Of a DNA stretch of 64,000 nt, positions 32,828 to 42,251 are shown in pieces (position 1 is the stretch's first letter; each line of letters starts with the position of its first letter). The stretch spans positions 6,075 through 70,074 of the forward strand of contig CAYSZB010000006.1 in assembly GCA_964435475.1 (NCBI GenBank), given 5' to 3'. The DNA is from CAYSZB01 sp964435475. GTDB taxonomy: Bacteria; Chloroflexota; Anaerolineae; Anaerolineales; Anaerolineaceae. Under the pieces are notes generated by a model. The model was not told the DNA's origin, searched no databases, and saw only the letters and a program-made list of their open reading frames with translations. Both the position numbers and the translations under genes were made by a program.

Positions 32828-32932
32828 ATTTTGGAACCCGAGTTTTACTGAATGGAACTTTGGGAACAAATTTGGTAATCCCGAAGGGAATATCAAATCC
32901 TCAGTCAATTAATTAATCGAAGGAGAGTTTAG

Positions 32933-34492
32933 ATGAGAAAACTGATGTTGTTCGTGCTCGTAGTAGTTCTATTGGCTACGGCAGCTTGCACGGCTGCCAA
33001 AGAAACTGCCGCTCCCGGGGTTGACGAGCCGGGGGAAGACAAATCCCTGATCGGCTTGAGCGTACCATCCATGATCTCGCTTTACGATTTGACGGGTCAG
33101 GCACTTAAGACCAGGTTCCCCGATTATGATGTACAGGTTGTAAGCGCAGATGACAGCGTCTCCAACCAGGTGCAGCAGATTCAAAACTTCACCACGATGG
33201 GCGCCAAGATGATCGTTATTGCCCCCACCGAGATCGAAGCCATCGAGGACGCTTTGATCGCAGCGCGGGAAGCCGGTGTAAGAGTCGTCATCAGCGGTGC
33301 AACCGCCGCCATCAGCGAAGCAGCTTATGACGCCGTAACCGGCAGTGATGAATATTTGATCGGTACCTACGTGGCCTTGCTCGCCAAGAAATGGGCCGAG
33401 GAAAAACTTGCCGGGCAGCAGTTTGACACTGTTATGCTCAGCTTTACCGCCAATGACGACGCAATTGCCAGGAGCAATGGCGTTAAATCGATCATTGATC
33501 CTTATTTGAAAAACCGCGACGGCGAATATGTGGACCTGACCGGCAAGGTTGTGGATGAAGCCGGTAAACTTCCCAATCCCGCTTACAGCCAACTGGTAGC
33601 TGATGCAGGCGAATTTTTCGAATATGAGGTGGGACCCGGGGGTGACGCCCTGGCTACCGCGGCGACCGCTTTCCTGGAACACCCGAATACAAAGCTTGTC
33701 CTGTGCTACATGTCGCTGAATGCAACCGCCGTTAGCCAATATATCATCGACAATAAACCGGAAGCGGATTGGCCCGGCTACGGTGTATTTGGCGGCGGTG
33801 TGATCGGTGACGAATCCAGTTATCTTATCGGTTCGGTCTCAGAGACAGCCGGTACGCGCTCTGTATTGCGTGGTGCCGTTTCTTTCGGTGGTGATAACGT
33901 GGCAGGCGGCATTGCAGACCTGGCTGCCAGCGTCCTGACAGGGACTGAAGGTGCCGATTACCAAAAAGTGACCCCATCAGCCATTGGTGTCTGGTTCACC
34001 CGCGAAGCAGAATTTACATTCCCGGCCAAAGTATGTTCTTTCACCGTCGCCAATCAACCCACGGTCCTGGACTTTGACATCATTGGCAAACTCAACGATC
34101 CCACGACCACCATTCAGTGGCAGGAAGGCGATGAAGCCCCTGCAGGTGATGCGCCAGGTGGAGCCCCCGCCATAGAGATCGTCATGGGCGAGCCGGTGGA
34201 TGCTGCAACCATCATTGGTAAAGAATATACCTTCATTGAGGAAGTGCCGCAGTTCAATCTCAAAGTGCCCTTCATTCTGGTGCTCAATGCAGACGGTTCC
34301 TATGCCATCACGGAAGAGAATCCCAACATGGGCGAGAAGGTGTACAAAGGCTCAGCCTTCACCTACGACGGCACCTACATCCTTACCGGCCCCATCGAAG
34401 AAGGCGGCAAACCCATCGCAGGCTGGTTTGAAAAAGACGGTTCATGCTATTGGAAGCTGGAAGGCGAGACCCTGACACCAGTTAAGTATTAG
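32933..34492 (+). CDS. Lipoprotein sugar-binding protein with extra C-terminal domain
   Basis: A 519-residue lipoprotein. The signal has lipobox ATAAC (Cys near residue 19). A Peripla_BP_4/RbsB-like binding fold follows (about 40-395; IGLSVPSMISLYDLTGQALKTRFPDYDV and VIAPTEIEAIEDALIAAREAGVRVV), then a Pro/Gly/Ala-rich linker near 400-410 and a roughly 110-residue beta-rich tail ending WKLEGETLTPVKY. RbsB-type proteins are usually about 320-400 residues, so the tail is an addition. It resembles small extracytoplasmic beta domains but I cannot name it. AAGGAGAG precedes the ATG. Confidence 0.85.
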   Translation: MRKLMLFVLVVVLLATAACTAAKETAAPGVDEPGEDKSLIGLSVPSMISLYDLTGQALKTRFPDYDVQVVSADDSVSNQVQQIQNFTTMGAKMIVIAPTEIEAIEDALIAAREAGVRVVISGATAAISEAAYDAVTGSDEYLIGTYVALLAKKWAEEKLAGQQFDTVMLSFTANDDAIARSNGVKSIIDPYLKNRDGEYVDLTGKVVDEAGKLPNPAYSQLVADAGEFFEYEVGPGGDALATAATAFLEHPNTKLVLCYMSLNATAVSQYIIDNKPEADWPGYGVFGGGVIGDESSYLIGSVSETAGTRSVLRGAVSFGGDNVAGGIADLAASVLTGTEGADYQKVTPSAIGVWFTREAEFTFPAKVCSFTVANQPTVLDFDIIGKLNDPTTTIQWQEGDEAPAGDAPGGAPAIEIVMGEPVDAATIIGKEYTFIEEVPQFNLKVPFILVLNADGSYAITEENPNMGEKVYKGSAFTYDGTYILTGPIEEGGKPIAGWFEKDGSCYWKLEGETLTPVKY

Positions 34493-34531
34493 AATATTCA
34501 TATGCAATTTAGCTAATTCTGCATACCACAG

Positions 34532-34560
34532 GCTTTGGCCACGCAGTGCGTGGCCAAAGC
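34532..34560 (+). terminator. Strong hairpin between binding-protein and ATPase genes
   Basis: 13-bp perfect stem: GCTTTGGCCACGC (34532-34544), loop AGT, GCGTGGCCAAAGC (34548-34560). No U-tract follows, and the ATPase ribosome site lies only 6 bp beyond. Likely protects the binding-protein mRNA or attenuates read-through, as with the hairpin at 17905. Confidence 0.65.
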
Positions 34561-34579
34561 TATAAGTAGGAATAATGCC

Positions 34580-36055
34580 ATGCTGATATTGAAAAACGTG
34601 ATTAAGACCTATCCGGGTGTGGTTGCATTGAACAACGTCTCCATGGAGTTTGGCAAGGGTGAGGTCCACGCCTTGCTGGGTGAAAACGGTGCCGGAAAAA
34701 CGACCCTGATCAAGATCATCTCCGGAGCGATCCAGCCCGATTCGGGTACGATCGCATTTAGCGACCGGGTCTATCACCACATGACCCCCAATCTTGCCAA
34801 AGAGAACGGGGTTGCGGTCATGTACCAGGACATTAACCTGGTCAAACCGCTATCCGTGGCCGAAAACATCTTCCTGGGTCGACGTTTTAGCAGGCTGTTC
34901 AATCGGTCCAGGATCTGTGAAATGGCCCGCGAACTATTTACCGAATACGGTTTTGATCTGGATCCGTCTGTCAGTGTCAGCAAGCTTTCAGCCGCCAGCA
35001 TGCAGCTTGTGGAGATCTGTAAGGCCATTTCCAATGATGCCAGGATCATGATCATGGATGAACCCACAGCGCCTTTAGCCACACACGAAGTGGATCTGCT
35101 GTTCAGCATCATCCGCAGGCTGAAGGAAAAAGGGGTTACCGTCATCTATATTTCACATCGCCTGGATGAAGTATTCAGTATTTCCGACCGCATATCGATC
35201 CTGCGCGATGGCAGTTATGTATGCACACTAAAAACAACAGAGACCAACCGTGCTGAGTTGATAACCAAGATGGTAGGACGTTCGCTTAATGAAAGTTATC
35301 CTGCCAGGAACCACGAACTGGGAGAGGTGGTACTGAAGGCGGATCACCTCACCGGTAACAGTGTTGAGGATATCAGTTTTGAGCTGCACCGCGGGGAGAT
35401 ACTGGGCTTTGCCGGGCTGGTCGGCTCCGGCAGGACCGAAACCGCTCAGCTGATCACCGGCTATCGCAAAGCCACCAGCGGTGTGCTATTCGTTAACGGC
35501 AGGAAAGCCAATATCAAATCCCCCGCAGACGCCATCAGGCTGGGGATCGGGTTGATCCCTGAGGAGCGCAAAGAGCAGGGCTGCATCCTGTTTAACACGG
35601 TGCTGTTCAACACGACGCTCATCAATCTGAAAAAGCTGTGCCAGTTCGGGTTCATCAACGAAAAGAGGCGCAGAGAAAGTGCAGAACACTTCCGCAAGCT
35701 GCTGGATATCCGCATTCCAACCATCAAACAAATGGTCATCAACCTTTCAGGCGGCAACCAGCAAAAGGTCGTGCTATCCAAAACCCTGGCGGCTGACCTG
35801 GAGATCGTAATTTTTGACGAACCGACCAAGGGCATTGACGTGGGCTCCAAGCAGGAGATATATCTCCTCATGAATTCAATGGCATCGAAGGGTAAGTCCA
35901 TCATCATGATCTCATCAGAAATGGAAGAATTGTTGGGCATGTCTGATCGAATTGTTGTGCTGCATGAAGGCATGCTTGTGGATCAGATAACTAAAGAACA
36001 GTTTTCACAAGAAAACGTGCTGCGGCTTGCGTCGGGCATAACCCAGGAGGCTTAG
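34580..36055 (+). CDS. Sugar ABC importer ATPase, double-domain (RbsA/MglA type)
   Basis: A 491-residue tandem ATPase. Domain 1 has Walker A GENGAGKTT, LSAASMQLVEI as signature and IMIMDEPTAPL as Walker B. Domain 2 has the degenerate Walker A GLVGSGRTE typical of this family, a normal LSGGNQQKV signature and VIFDEPTKGIDVG. Start ATG 34580 with TAGGA upstream; an upstream in-frame ATG at 34535 lies inside the hairpin. It pairs with one permease gene, which would act as a homodimer. Confidence 0.92.
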   Translation: MLILKNVIKTYPGVVALNNVSMEFGKGEVHALLGENGAGKTTLIKIISGAIQPDSGTIAFSDRVYHHMTPNLAKENGVAVMYQDINLVKPLSVAENIFLGRRFSRLFNRSRICEMARELFTEYGFDLDPSVSVSKLSAASMQLVEICKAISNDARIMIMDEPTAPLATHEVDLLFSIIRRLKEKGVTVIYISHRLDEVFSISDRISILRDGSYVCTLKTTETNRAELITKMVGRSLNESYPARNHELGEVVLKADHLTGNSVEDISFELHRGEILGFAGLVGSGRTETAQLITGYRKATSGVLFVNGRKANIKSPADAIRLGIGLIPEERKEQGCILFNTVLFNTTLINLKKLCQFGFINEKRRRESAEHFRKLLDIRIPTIKQMVINLSGGNQQKVVLSKTLAADLEIVIFDEPTKGIDVGSKQEIYLLMNSMASKGKSIIMISSEMEELLGMSDRIVVLHEGMLVDQITKEQFSQENVLRLASGITQEA

Positions 36056-36058
36056 CGT

Positions 36059-37090
36059 ATGAAAAATTTGAGTTTTGGTCAGAAGCTTAAGGAAGGTGCC
36101 CGCTATGCCTACCGCGAGGGAACGGTTTACATCATACTGGCTGCACTAATCATCATGTTTACCATATTAAACCCTACCTTCTTCAGCGGCAATAATCTTA
36201 AAAATCTGCTGACCGGGAGCACATTTTACTTGATTGCAGGTATGGGTATCTGTTTTGTCATGATCAGCGGCGGCATTGACCTGTCGGTCGGTTTCCAGAT
36301 GGCGATGGTGAGTTGCATCTCAGCGATGCTGATGAAATTGTTCAATTTTCCAGCCTGGTCCGTTTTTCCCATCGGGATGTCCCTGGGCTTCATCATGGGA
36401 ACGATCAACGGCACTATTGTTGCGAAATTGAAACTCTTTCCACTGATCGTCACCCTGGCCACAAGCATGGTATTCAAGGGGATCGTGTATGCCATAACCG
36501 AATCCAAGAGCTTCTCCGGTATGCCGGATGCATTTCGCTGGATCTACAAGAACAAATGGTTCGGCCTGCCGGTAGATGTGTATATTGCCATTGGCATCGT
36601 CATTATTGCCTGGTTGGTGCTGAATAAAACACATTTTGGACGTGACGTGATCGCAGTGGGAGGTAACCGGGAATGTGCCCGCCTGTCGGGCATCAATATC
36701 GACCGCGTCCAGATCCTGTGCTATGGGATTTGCGGTGGAATTTTTGCCATTGCTGCGCTTGACATGCTGGCTCAGCAGAATATGACCAGCGCGATCACCG
36801 GTCCGGGAACCGAGTTTGTGTGTCTGACTGCGGCCATCATCGGCGGCATTAGTTTCATGGGGGGCAAAGGAAATGTGTTCGGACTTGTCGCGGGTATATT
36901 TGTGATGCAGATCATCAACAATGGCATGATGTTGGCGCATATGGGCAGTTACCTGCAGTATGCCGTCAATGGCCTGATTTTGATTGCCGCCATTGCGTTT
37001 GATGCCATAAAAAACCGTCCCCAACTTGCTGTGCGCATCCGTAAGAACTTGATCAAAGATTTAGCTGATGGAGGGACGCCGAATGACTGA
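36059..37090 (+). CDS. Sugar ABC importer permease (RbsC type)
   Basis: A 343-residue membrane protein with about ten hydrophobic segments and the BPD_transp_2 family pattern, including SGGIDLSVGFQMAMVSCISA, GTINGTIVAKLKLFPLIVTLATSM and AVGGNRECARLSGINIDR. AGGAGG precedes the ATG, 3 bp after the ATPase stop. Its last 8 bp overlap the esterase start, so the four genes form one transcription unit. Substrate is likely a monosaccharide. Confidence 0.92.
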   Translation: MKNLSFGQKLKEGARYAYREGTVYIILAALIIMFTILNPTFFSGNNLKNLLTGSTFYLIAGMGICFVMISGGIDLSVGFQMAMVSCISAMLMKLFNFPAWSVFPIGMSLGFIMGTINGTIVAKLKLFPLIVTLATSMVFKGIVYAITESKSFSGMPDAFRWIYKNKWFGLPVDVYIAIGIVIIAWLVLNKTHFGRDVIAVGGNRECARLSGINIDRVQILCYGICGGIFAIAALDMLAQQNMTSAITGPGTEFVCLTAAIIGGISFMGGKGNVFGLVAGIFVMQIINNGMMLAHMGSYLQYAVNGLILIAAIAFDAIKNRPQLAVRIRKNLIKDLADGGTPND

Positions 37091-38272
37091 GACACCATAT
37101 CAAGCTGATAAACTCAATTCCATGACCGGCGATCAGGCGCTTTTTGGAAGCGATGTTCCTTTTGGTGCCGCAGATGGAAGGTCTCCTTCTGCAGGAATGC
37201 CTCCCATGGGAAAAATGGTGCCTGACCTGGACAGGAAACCTCCCAGGGGTTGGCGCCCGCCATTGGCTGACATTAGTTGGGTCAAGCGTAAGTTTCTGGA
37301 TGTGCCTTATGACAACCACAGCAAAGCCCAGTGCCTGGATATTTTCCTGCCAGAAAACGGAGAAGGACCCTTTCCGGCACTCGTCCATATCCACGGCGGG
37401 GGATTTGCTGTGGGCGACAAGCGCGATGATCATATGAATGCCTATCTCAAGGGCNNNNNNNNNNNNNNNNNNNNNNNNNNNNNNNNNNNNNNNNNNNNNN
37501 NNNNNNNNNNNNNNNNNNNNNNNNNNNNNNNNNNNNNNNNNNNNNNNNNNNNNNGGGATTTGCTGTGGGCGACAAGCGCGATGATCATATGAATGCCTAT
37601 CTCAAGGGCGTTTATGAGGGATTTGTGGTCTGCTCTGTGGAGTATCGACTGTCAGGTGAAGAACGTTTCCCGGCAGCCGTGCTGGATGTACGCCAGGCGA
37701 TCCGCTATTTGAAAATGAATGCCGCGAGATACTGCATCAATCCCGGGAAAATTACTGCGATTGGCGGTAGCGCCGGCGGAAACCTGGCGGCCATGCTTGC
37801 CATGAATATTCCAAACGGTGAGTTCTACCTTGAGCCAGATGCTTCTGCATTTTCTGTTCAGCCGTACATCCAGGCGGCGGTAGACCAGTTCGGACCGATG
37901 GATTTTAAAAATATGGATCAGCAAGCCCGTGAAAATGGGGTGAGCTTTGTCAACCACGATCATTCATCTTCAGCCGAGTCGGAGTACCTGGGCATGCCTA
38001 TTTCCCAGGCAGACAGTGATTTGTGCAATAAAGCGAATCCCGCAACCTATATCAGCCAGGCGATGTGTCCGCTGTTGATCCAGCACGGCCGCCAGGACCG
38101 GCTGGTGCCATTTCAGCAGTCTGAAGCGTTGTATCAGCAAATGGTCGAAAGGGTTGGTCCAGGAAAGGCAGTTTTCATGCCTTTCGATACTGCCGACCAT
38201 GAGGACAGGCAGTTCTTCAGCGACCTCAATCTTGCGTTTATTTGGCGCTTTCTGAAAGAAAACCTGCTTTAA
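37083..38272 (+). CDS. Alpha/beta-hydrolase esterase, interrupted by an assembly gap
   Basis: Esterase/lipase of the hormone-sensitive-lipase/BD-FAE kind. The oxyanion-hole HIHGGGF lies before the gap. The nucleophile elbow GGSAGG, the acid in GRQDRLVP and the His in TADHEDRQF lie after it. A 100-N run (37455-37554) splits the frame, but the 55 bp on each side are identical. Collapsing them removes 155 bp and restores one open frame of 344 residues, so the gene is probably intact. It overlaps the permease gene, has GGAGGG upstream and lacks a signal peptide. It might remove acetyl or other acyl groups from the imported sugar. Confidence 0.85.
37400..37609. repeat. Exact 55-bp duplication flanking a 100-N gap (assembly artefact)
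   Basis: Bases 37400-37454 and 37555-37609 are identical, with 100 Ns between. A 55-base overlap is what de Bruijn assemblers leave at contig ends when k is 55. Merging the copies keeps the esterase reading frame, so no sequence need be missing. Confidence 0.9.
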
Positions 38273-38526
38273 GGAAGCCTTTAGATCATTCCTGAAGGGG
38301 CAAATCGGTCGAACGAATAAAAAGATCGGTTTTGGATGCATAAATACTGGTTCTGGCAAAGCGTTTACCTTGTTGAACCACCTGCTTTAGGCTGTTTTGG
38401 CAACCTTTGCACCCTGGTAAAGGGCGTCACCCAGGCTGGTTTTATGGCTCAAATACGAACTTAAACAGTGTTTGCTTTATAATTACACCCAGATAAGTTC
38501 ATCCACCTGTTCTATTTGAGGTCACC

Positions 38527-40371
38527 ATGCATCATTCCTTTGTGTTTAACAAGCAAGTCCGCAAGGTCTCCCTGGTAGTCTTCATCGTCCTGGTCGCCGT
38601 TACCGTGCTGGCGGTTGCCCTGGGCAATGCCGCCATGACCAATTGGTATCGCGTCAAGGTAAGGAACATCTATTTTGAGAACAAGAACGGTCTCACGGTG
38701 CGCGGTAAGCTCTACCAACCGGCCAACGCCACCCCCGAAACCCCGGCACCCGGTGTGGTCTACCTGCACGGCTATCAGAACAATCGCGAAACCTCCGACC
38801 CCTTTGGCATCGAACTGGCGCGGCGCGGTTTCGTCGCCATCACCCTGGACACCCTGGGGCGCGGCAATTCGGACAACCAGTTCTCAGAGGACGAACCCGG
38901 TTTTGATCCGACTTATGGTGGGGAAAGCGCATTCAAATACCTGCAGAACCTGCCTTTTGTCGACCCGCAGCGCTGCGGCATGGCAGGACACAGCCTGGGC
39001 GGCGAGATGAGCTACCTGGCTGCCATGCAGAACCCGGATGTCAAGGCCATCGTTTTTTCCGGTTTTGCCTACAAGGAGGATGCCACCCCCACCAAGCCGG
39101 CCAACATGCTGATGATCTTCGGCAAGTATGATGAATACCGCACCCGTATGACCGGCACACGCGACTTTGAGAGCGAATGGCTGACCTCTCCCCAGACCAG
39201 GGCTGCCTTTGGCAGCATAGATGTGCAGTTCGATACCACCTACGGCTCCTTCACAGACGGCACCGCCCGCCGCATACACATGACAAACACCACGCATGTC
39301 GGTGAAGGCTTTGATAAAGTTGCGATCGCTGAAGCGGTCAACTGGTTCACCCAGGCACTCAACCCTGGTGTGCCCCTGTCCATCCCGGCGGATCAGCAGA
39401 TCTGGCGGGTCAAAGAAGTCGCTTCACTGGTAGCCTTGATCAGTGGCATCTTCAGTGTGATCCCCCTGGGAATCCTGCTGCTGGGAATTAAACCATTCTC
39501 AGCACTGGCCAACACACCTGGTTGGACCTATACCTGTGAGAAAAAGACCTTGCGCAAGGCATTCTGGATCAATTTCGGGCTGACCCTCCTCTTTCTGCCC
39601 CTGGTGATGGTGATCTTCGGCTTGCATGTTTACGTCGTGCCCATCGACAAGGTATTTCCCATGATGATGGTCAACGGAGTCATTTTCTGGTTCCTGGTGA
39701 TCAACATCATCGGCTTTTTTATCTTCAAACGCTTTATAAAAATGCACCGTGCCTGGAAACCGGAGGTCAATTACCAGGAGCTGGGGCTTTCCGAACGCGA
39801 GGATCGCATCAGCCTCAAGTGGTCGACCATCTGGCGCACCCTGCTTTTGGGCATTGTCCTGTTCGCCTTTGCCTACGCACTGCAAGCTGGTTTGGAATCC
39901 CTCACCCTGATCGATTACCGTTACAAATTCCCCTACGCCAGCGATATGACGCCCTACCGCTGGCTGATGCTGCTGCTGTACTTCCCGCTGTTCCTGATCG
40001 GTTTCATCCAGGTCAACATCCTGCTGCAAGGGCAACTGCGACCCAAACCCGGCAGTCACTGGTTACTGACCGCTCTGCGCAAGTCGTTCACCGGCATCCT
40101 GGTGATGGTCATCCCACTGATCTTTACCATGGCAGTGCAGTACTTGCCCCTCTATATCAATGGATTGGTCCCGTTTGTCGGTCCCGGTGGCGCGCTGGTG
40201 GGTTTTGTGATCAACATCGAGCACATGTGCGTGCTGCTGGCATTGATGGTACCGATAGGTTCGGTGCTGTACGAAGCCACCGGCAGCATCTACCCCGGGG
40301 CGGTGCTCAACGCGCTGATCGTCACCTGGATGTTCGTCTCATCCTCGGTGATCGCCCCACTGCCGATTTAA
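38527..40371 (+). CDS. Membrane-anchored alpha/beta hydrolase with C-terminal multi-span domain
   Basis: A 614-residue protein: one N-terminal membrane segment (about 15-37); an alpha/beta-hydrolase domain (about 60-290) with YLHGYQNNRE, DTLGRGNSD, nucleophile elbow GHSLGG and a late HVGEG His; then about eight to ten hydrophobic helices to the C terminus. The hydrolase part is probably extracytoplasmic. I do not know a characterised relative; the build recalls dienelactone-hydrolase-like domains on an integral membrane module. The preceding 254 bp (38273-38526) hold no gene I can support. Ribosome site GAGGT just upstream. Confidence 0.75.
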   Translation: MHHSFVFNKQVRKVSLVVFIVLVAVTVLAVALGNAAMTNWYRVKVRNIYFENKNGLTVRGKLYQPANATPETPAPGVVYLHGYQNNRETSDPFGIELARRGFVAITLDTLGRGNSDNQFSEDEPGFDPTYGGESAFKYLQNLPFVDPQRCGMAGHSLGGEMSYLAAMQNPDVKAIVFSGFAYKEDATPTKPANMLMIFGKYDEYRTRMTGTRDFESEWLTSPQTRAAFGSIDVQFDTTYGSFTDGTARRIHMTNTTHVGEGFDKVAIAEAVNWFTQALNPGVPLSIPADQQIWRVKEVASLVALISGIFSVIPLGILLLGIKPFSALANTPGWTYTCEKKTLRKAFWINFGLTLLFLPLVMVIFGLHVYVVPIDKVFPMMMVNGVIFWFLVINIIGFFIFKRFIKMHRAWKPEVNYQELGLSEREDRISLKWSTIWRTLLLGIVLFAFAYALQAGLESLTLIDYRYKFPYASDMTPYRWLMLLLYFPLFLIGFIQVNILLQGQLRPKPGSHWLLTALRKSFTGILVMVIPLIFTMAVQYLPLYINGLVPFVGPGGALVGFVINIEHMCVLLALMVPIGSVLYEATGSIYPGAVLNALIVTWMFVSSSVIAPLPI

Positions 40372-40390
40372 TACGGGTTATTAAAAGGAA

Positions 40391-42214
40391 TTATTCCGCA
40401 AATTGCCGCTTATACAGGGCAGCATACACCCCATTCAGCGCCAGCAGTGTCGCATGGTCACCCTGCTCAATAATGCGGCCGTCCTGGATCACGCAGATCC
40501 GGTCGGCGTTACGGATGGTGCTCAGGCGGTGGGCAATGACCACCGCGGTCCGGTCCCTCAGCAGTCGTGAAAGGGCTTCCTGGATCAGGCTCTCGGTCAG
40601 GCTGTCAATATTCGAGGTGGCTTCGTCAAGGATCAAAATGCGCGGGTCGGTCAGGATCGCCCTGGCTATGCAGATCAATTGGCGCTGGCCAACTGACAGG
40701 TTTGAGGCACCTTCCTGGATTATGGTCGCATAACCGTCCGGTTTGCTCACAATAAAGTCATGCGCATTCGCCAGGCGGGCGGCTTCTTCGACCTGCTGGT
40801 CACTGGCTTCCAGCATTCCAAAGCGGATATTGTCCGCAATGCTGCCTGAGAAGAGGAACGAATCCTGCGGCACCAGCCCGATCTGCCGTCGCAGGCTGCC
40901 CTGTTTCACTGAACTCACATCAATGCCATCGATTAAAACCCTGCCTTCAGTTGGCTCATAGAAACGGGCGATCAGGTTGCTGATCGAGGTTTTTCCAGCA
41001 CCGGTAGGCCCCACCAAGGCAATGGTCTCACCGGGTTGGATATCCAGGCAGATATCATGCAGCACCTCCGGCAGTTCCGGGCGGTACTTAAAGCTGACAT
41101 GGTCCAGCTGGACATGTCCCCCTACCGGCGGCATGTCGCTGGCATCCGGCTTGTCAACCACATCCGGGGGTGTTTCCAGCAGGTTGACCACCTGCTCCCC
41201 ACCTGCCATGGCTGACTGCAGCGTGGTGAACATGCGGCTGAGCTCCTGCACTGGTTGGAAGAAACGCGTGACGTAAGACATAAATGCCACCAGAACCCCA
41301 AGTGTAAGTTCGTTGCCAATGACCGCCCTGCCCCCGAACCATAAAACAACAGCGGTTGCCAGGACCCCCAGGAACTCAATAGAAGGCAAAAAGATGAACG
41401 AGAGTGTCATGGCATCAATATTTGCCTTGCGGTTATCTTGATTGATCGAACTGAAGCGATCCTGCGAGGTGTTCTCCTGGCCAAATGCCTGGATCACCCG
41501 CACCCCTGCGATGTCCTCTGCGAGGTCCCCCACCACCCGGGCCACACTGCTGCGCGTCTTGCGGTAGGCAACGCGTGCCCGGCCGGAGAACCACAGGGTC
41601 ACCAAAACCATCAAAGGCAGAACGGTAAAGGTCAGCAATGCCAGGCGCAAATTCATGCTGAGCATGACACCAATGATGCCAAACAGGATGATGAAATCTC
41701 CCAGCAGGGTGATCAGACCCTGGGACAAAAGGTCATTGATGGCAGCCACATCATTGATCACCCGCGAGACGGTGACGCCGACAATATGCGTGTCATGGTA
41801 GCCCAGTGACAATGCCTGCAGGTGTTTGAAGAGATCTGCCCGCATGCTCCCCAGCATGCGTTGTGCCACCAGCGAAAGCAGGTACTGCTGGACGCGGGTT
41901 GCCAGGTAAAGCCCGATATACGCCGCCAGGCTTAAGAGCGAAATGCGCAGCAAGCCGGACCAGTCCTGTTGGGCAATGTGGGTATCCAGGGCAACCTTTA
42001 ACAGGTACGGTGCAAGCAGGGTCAGGGCAGAGGCGACCAACATGGCCAGGAATGCCACCAGCATGATCTTGATATGGGGGCGCAGGTATACCAGCATGCG
42101 TTTGACCACGCGCCGGTTGTAGATCTTGCCCTGCTTATCGCCACCACCTGAGAAGGATTCGATGGCATTTCGCGGTCCCATCCCTGTGCCCGACAAACCG
42201 ATGCCGAAACTCAT
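40391..42214 (-). CDS. ABC exporter half-transporter, partner B
   Basis: A 607-residue fused membrane/ATPase exporter. Transmembrane region about 30-320. The ATPase domain has Walker A GPTGAGKTS, signature LSVGQRQL (noncanonical, normally LSGGQ) and Walker B ILILDEATSNID with catalytic Glu. The ATG at 42214 follows GAGGAG with little spacing, so the exact start is uncertain. It lies 37 bp after the companion half-transporter. The altered signature here and altered Walker B there would together form one degenerate ATP site, as in BmrCD/TM287-288-type heterodimers. Probable drug, lipid or peptide exporter. Confidence 0.88.
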   Translation of the reverse strand: MSFGIGLSGTGMGPRNAIESFSGGGDKQGKIYNRRVVKRMLVYLRPHIKIMLVAFLAMLVASALTLLAPYLLKVALDTHIAQQDWSGLLRISLLSLAAYIGLYLATRVQQYLLSLVAQRMLGSMRADLFKHLQALSLGYHDTHIVGVTVSRVINDVAAINDLLSQGLITLLGDFIILFGIIGVMLSMNLRLALLTFTVLPLMVLVTLWFSGRARVAYRKTRSSVARVVGDLAEDIAGVRVIQAFGQENTSQDRFSSINQDNRKANIDAMTLSFIFLPSIEFLGVLATAVVLWFGGRAVIGNELTLGVLVAFMSYVTRFFQPVQELSRMFTTLQSAMAGGEQVVNLLETPPDVVDKPDASDMPPVGGHVQLDHVSFKYRPELPEVLHDICLDIQPGETIALVGPTGAGKTSISNLIARFYEPTEGRVLIDGIDVSSVKQGSLRRQIGLVPQDSFLFSGSIADNIRFGMLEASDQQVEEAARLANAHDFIVSKPDGYATIIQEGASNLSVGQRQLICIARAILTDPRILILDEATSNIDSLTESLIQEALSRLLRDRTAVVIAHRLSTIRNADRICVIQDGRIIEQGDHATLLALNGVYAALYKRQFAE

Positions 42215-42251
42215 CTCCTCAGACCTGCTTTCATCCCATAAAACTCGTTTT

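Noticed and set aside
37400..37609. Biological tandem repeat around the N run
   Set aside because: Identity is exact over 55 bp, flanks a standard 100-N gap and merging restores the reading frame; an assembly artefact explains it.
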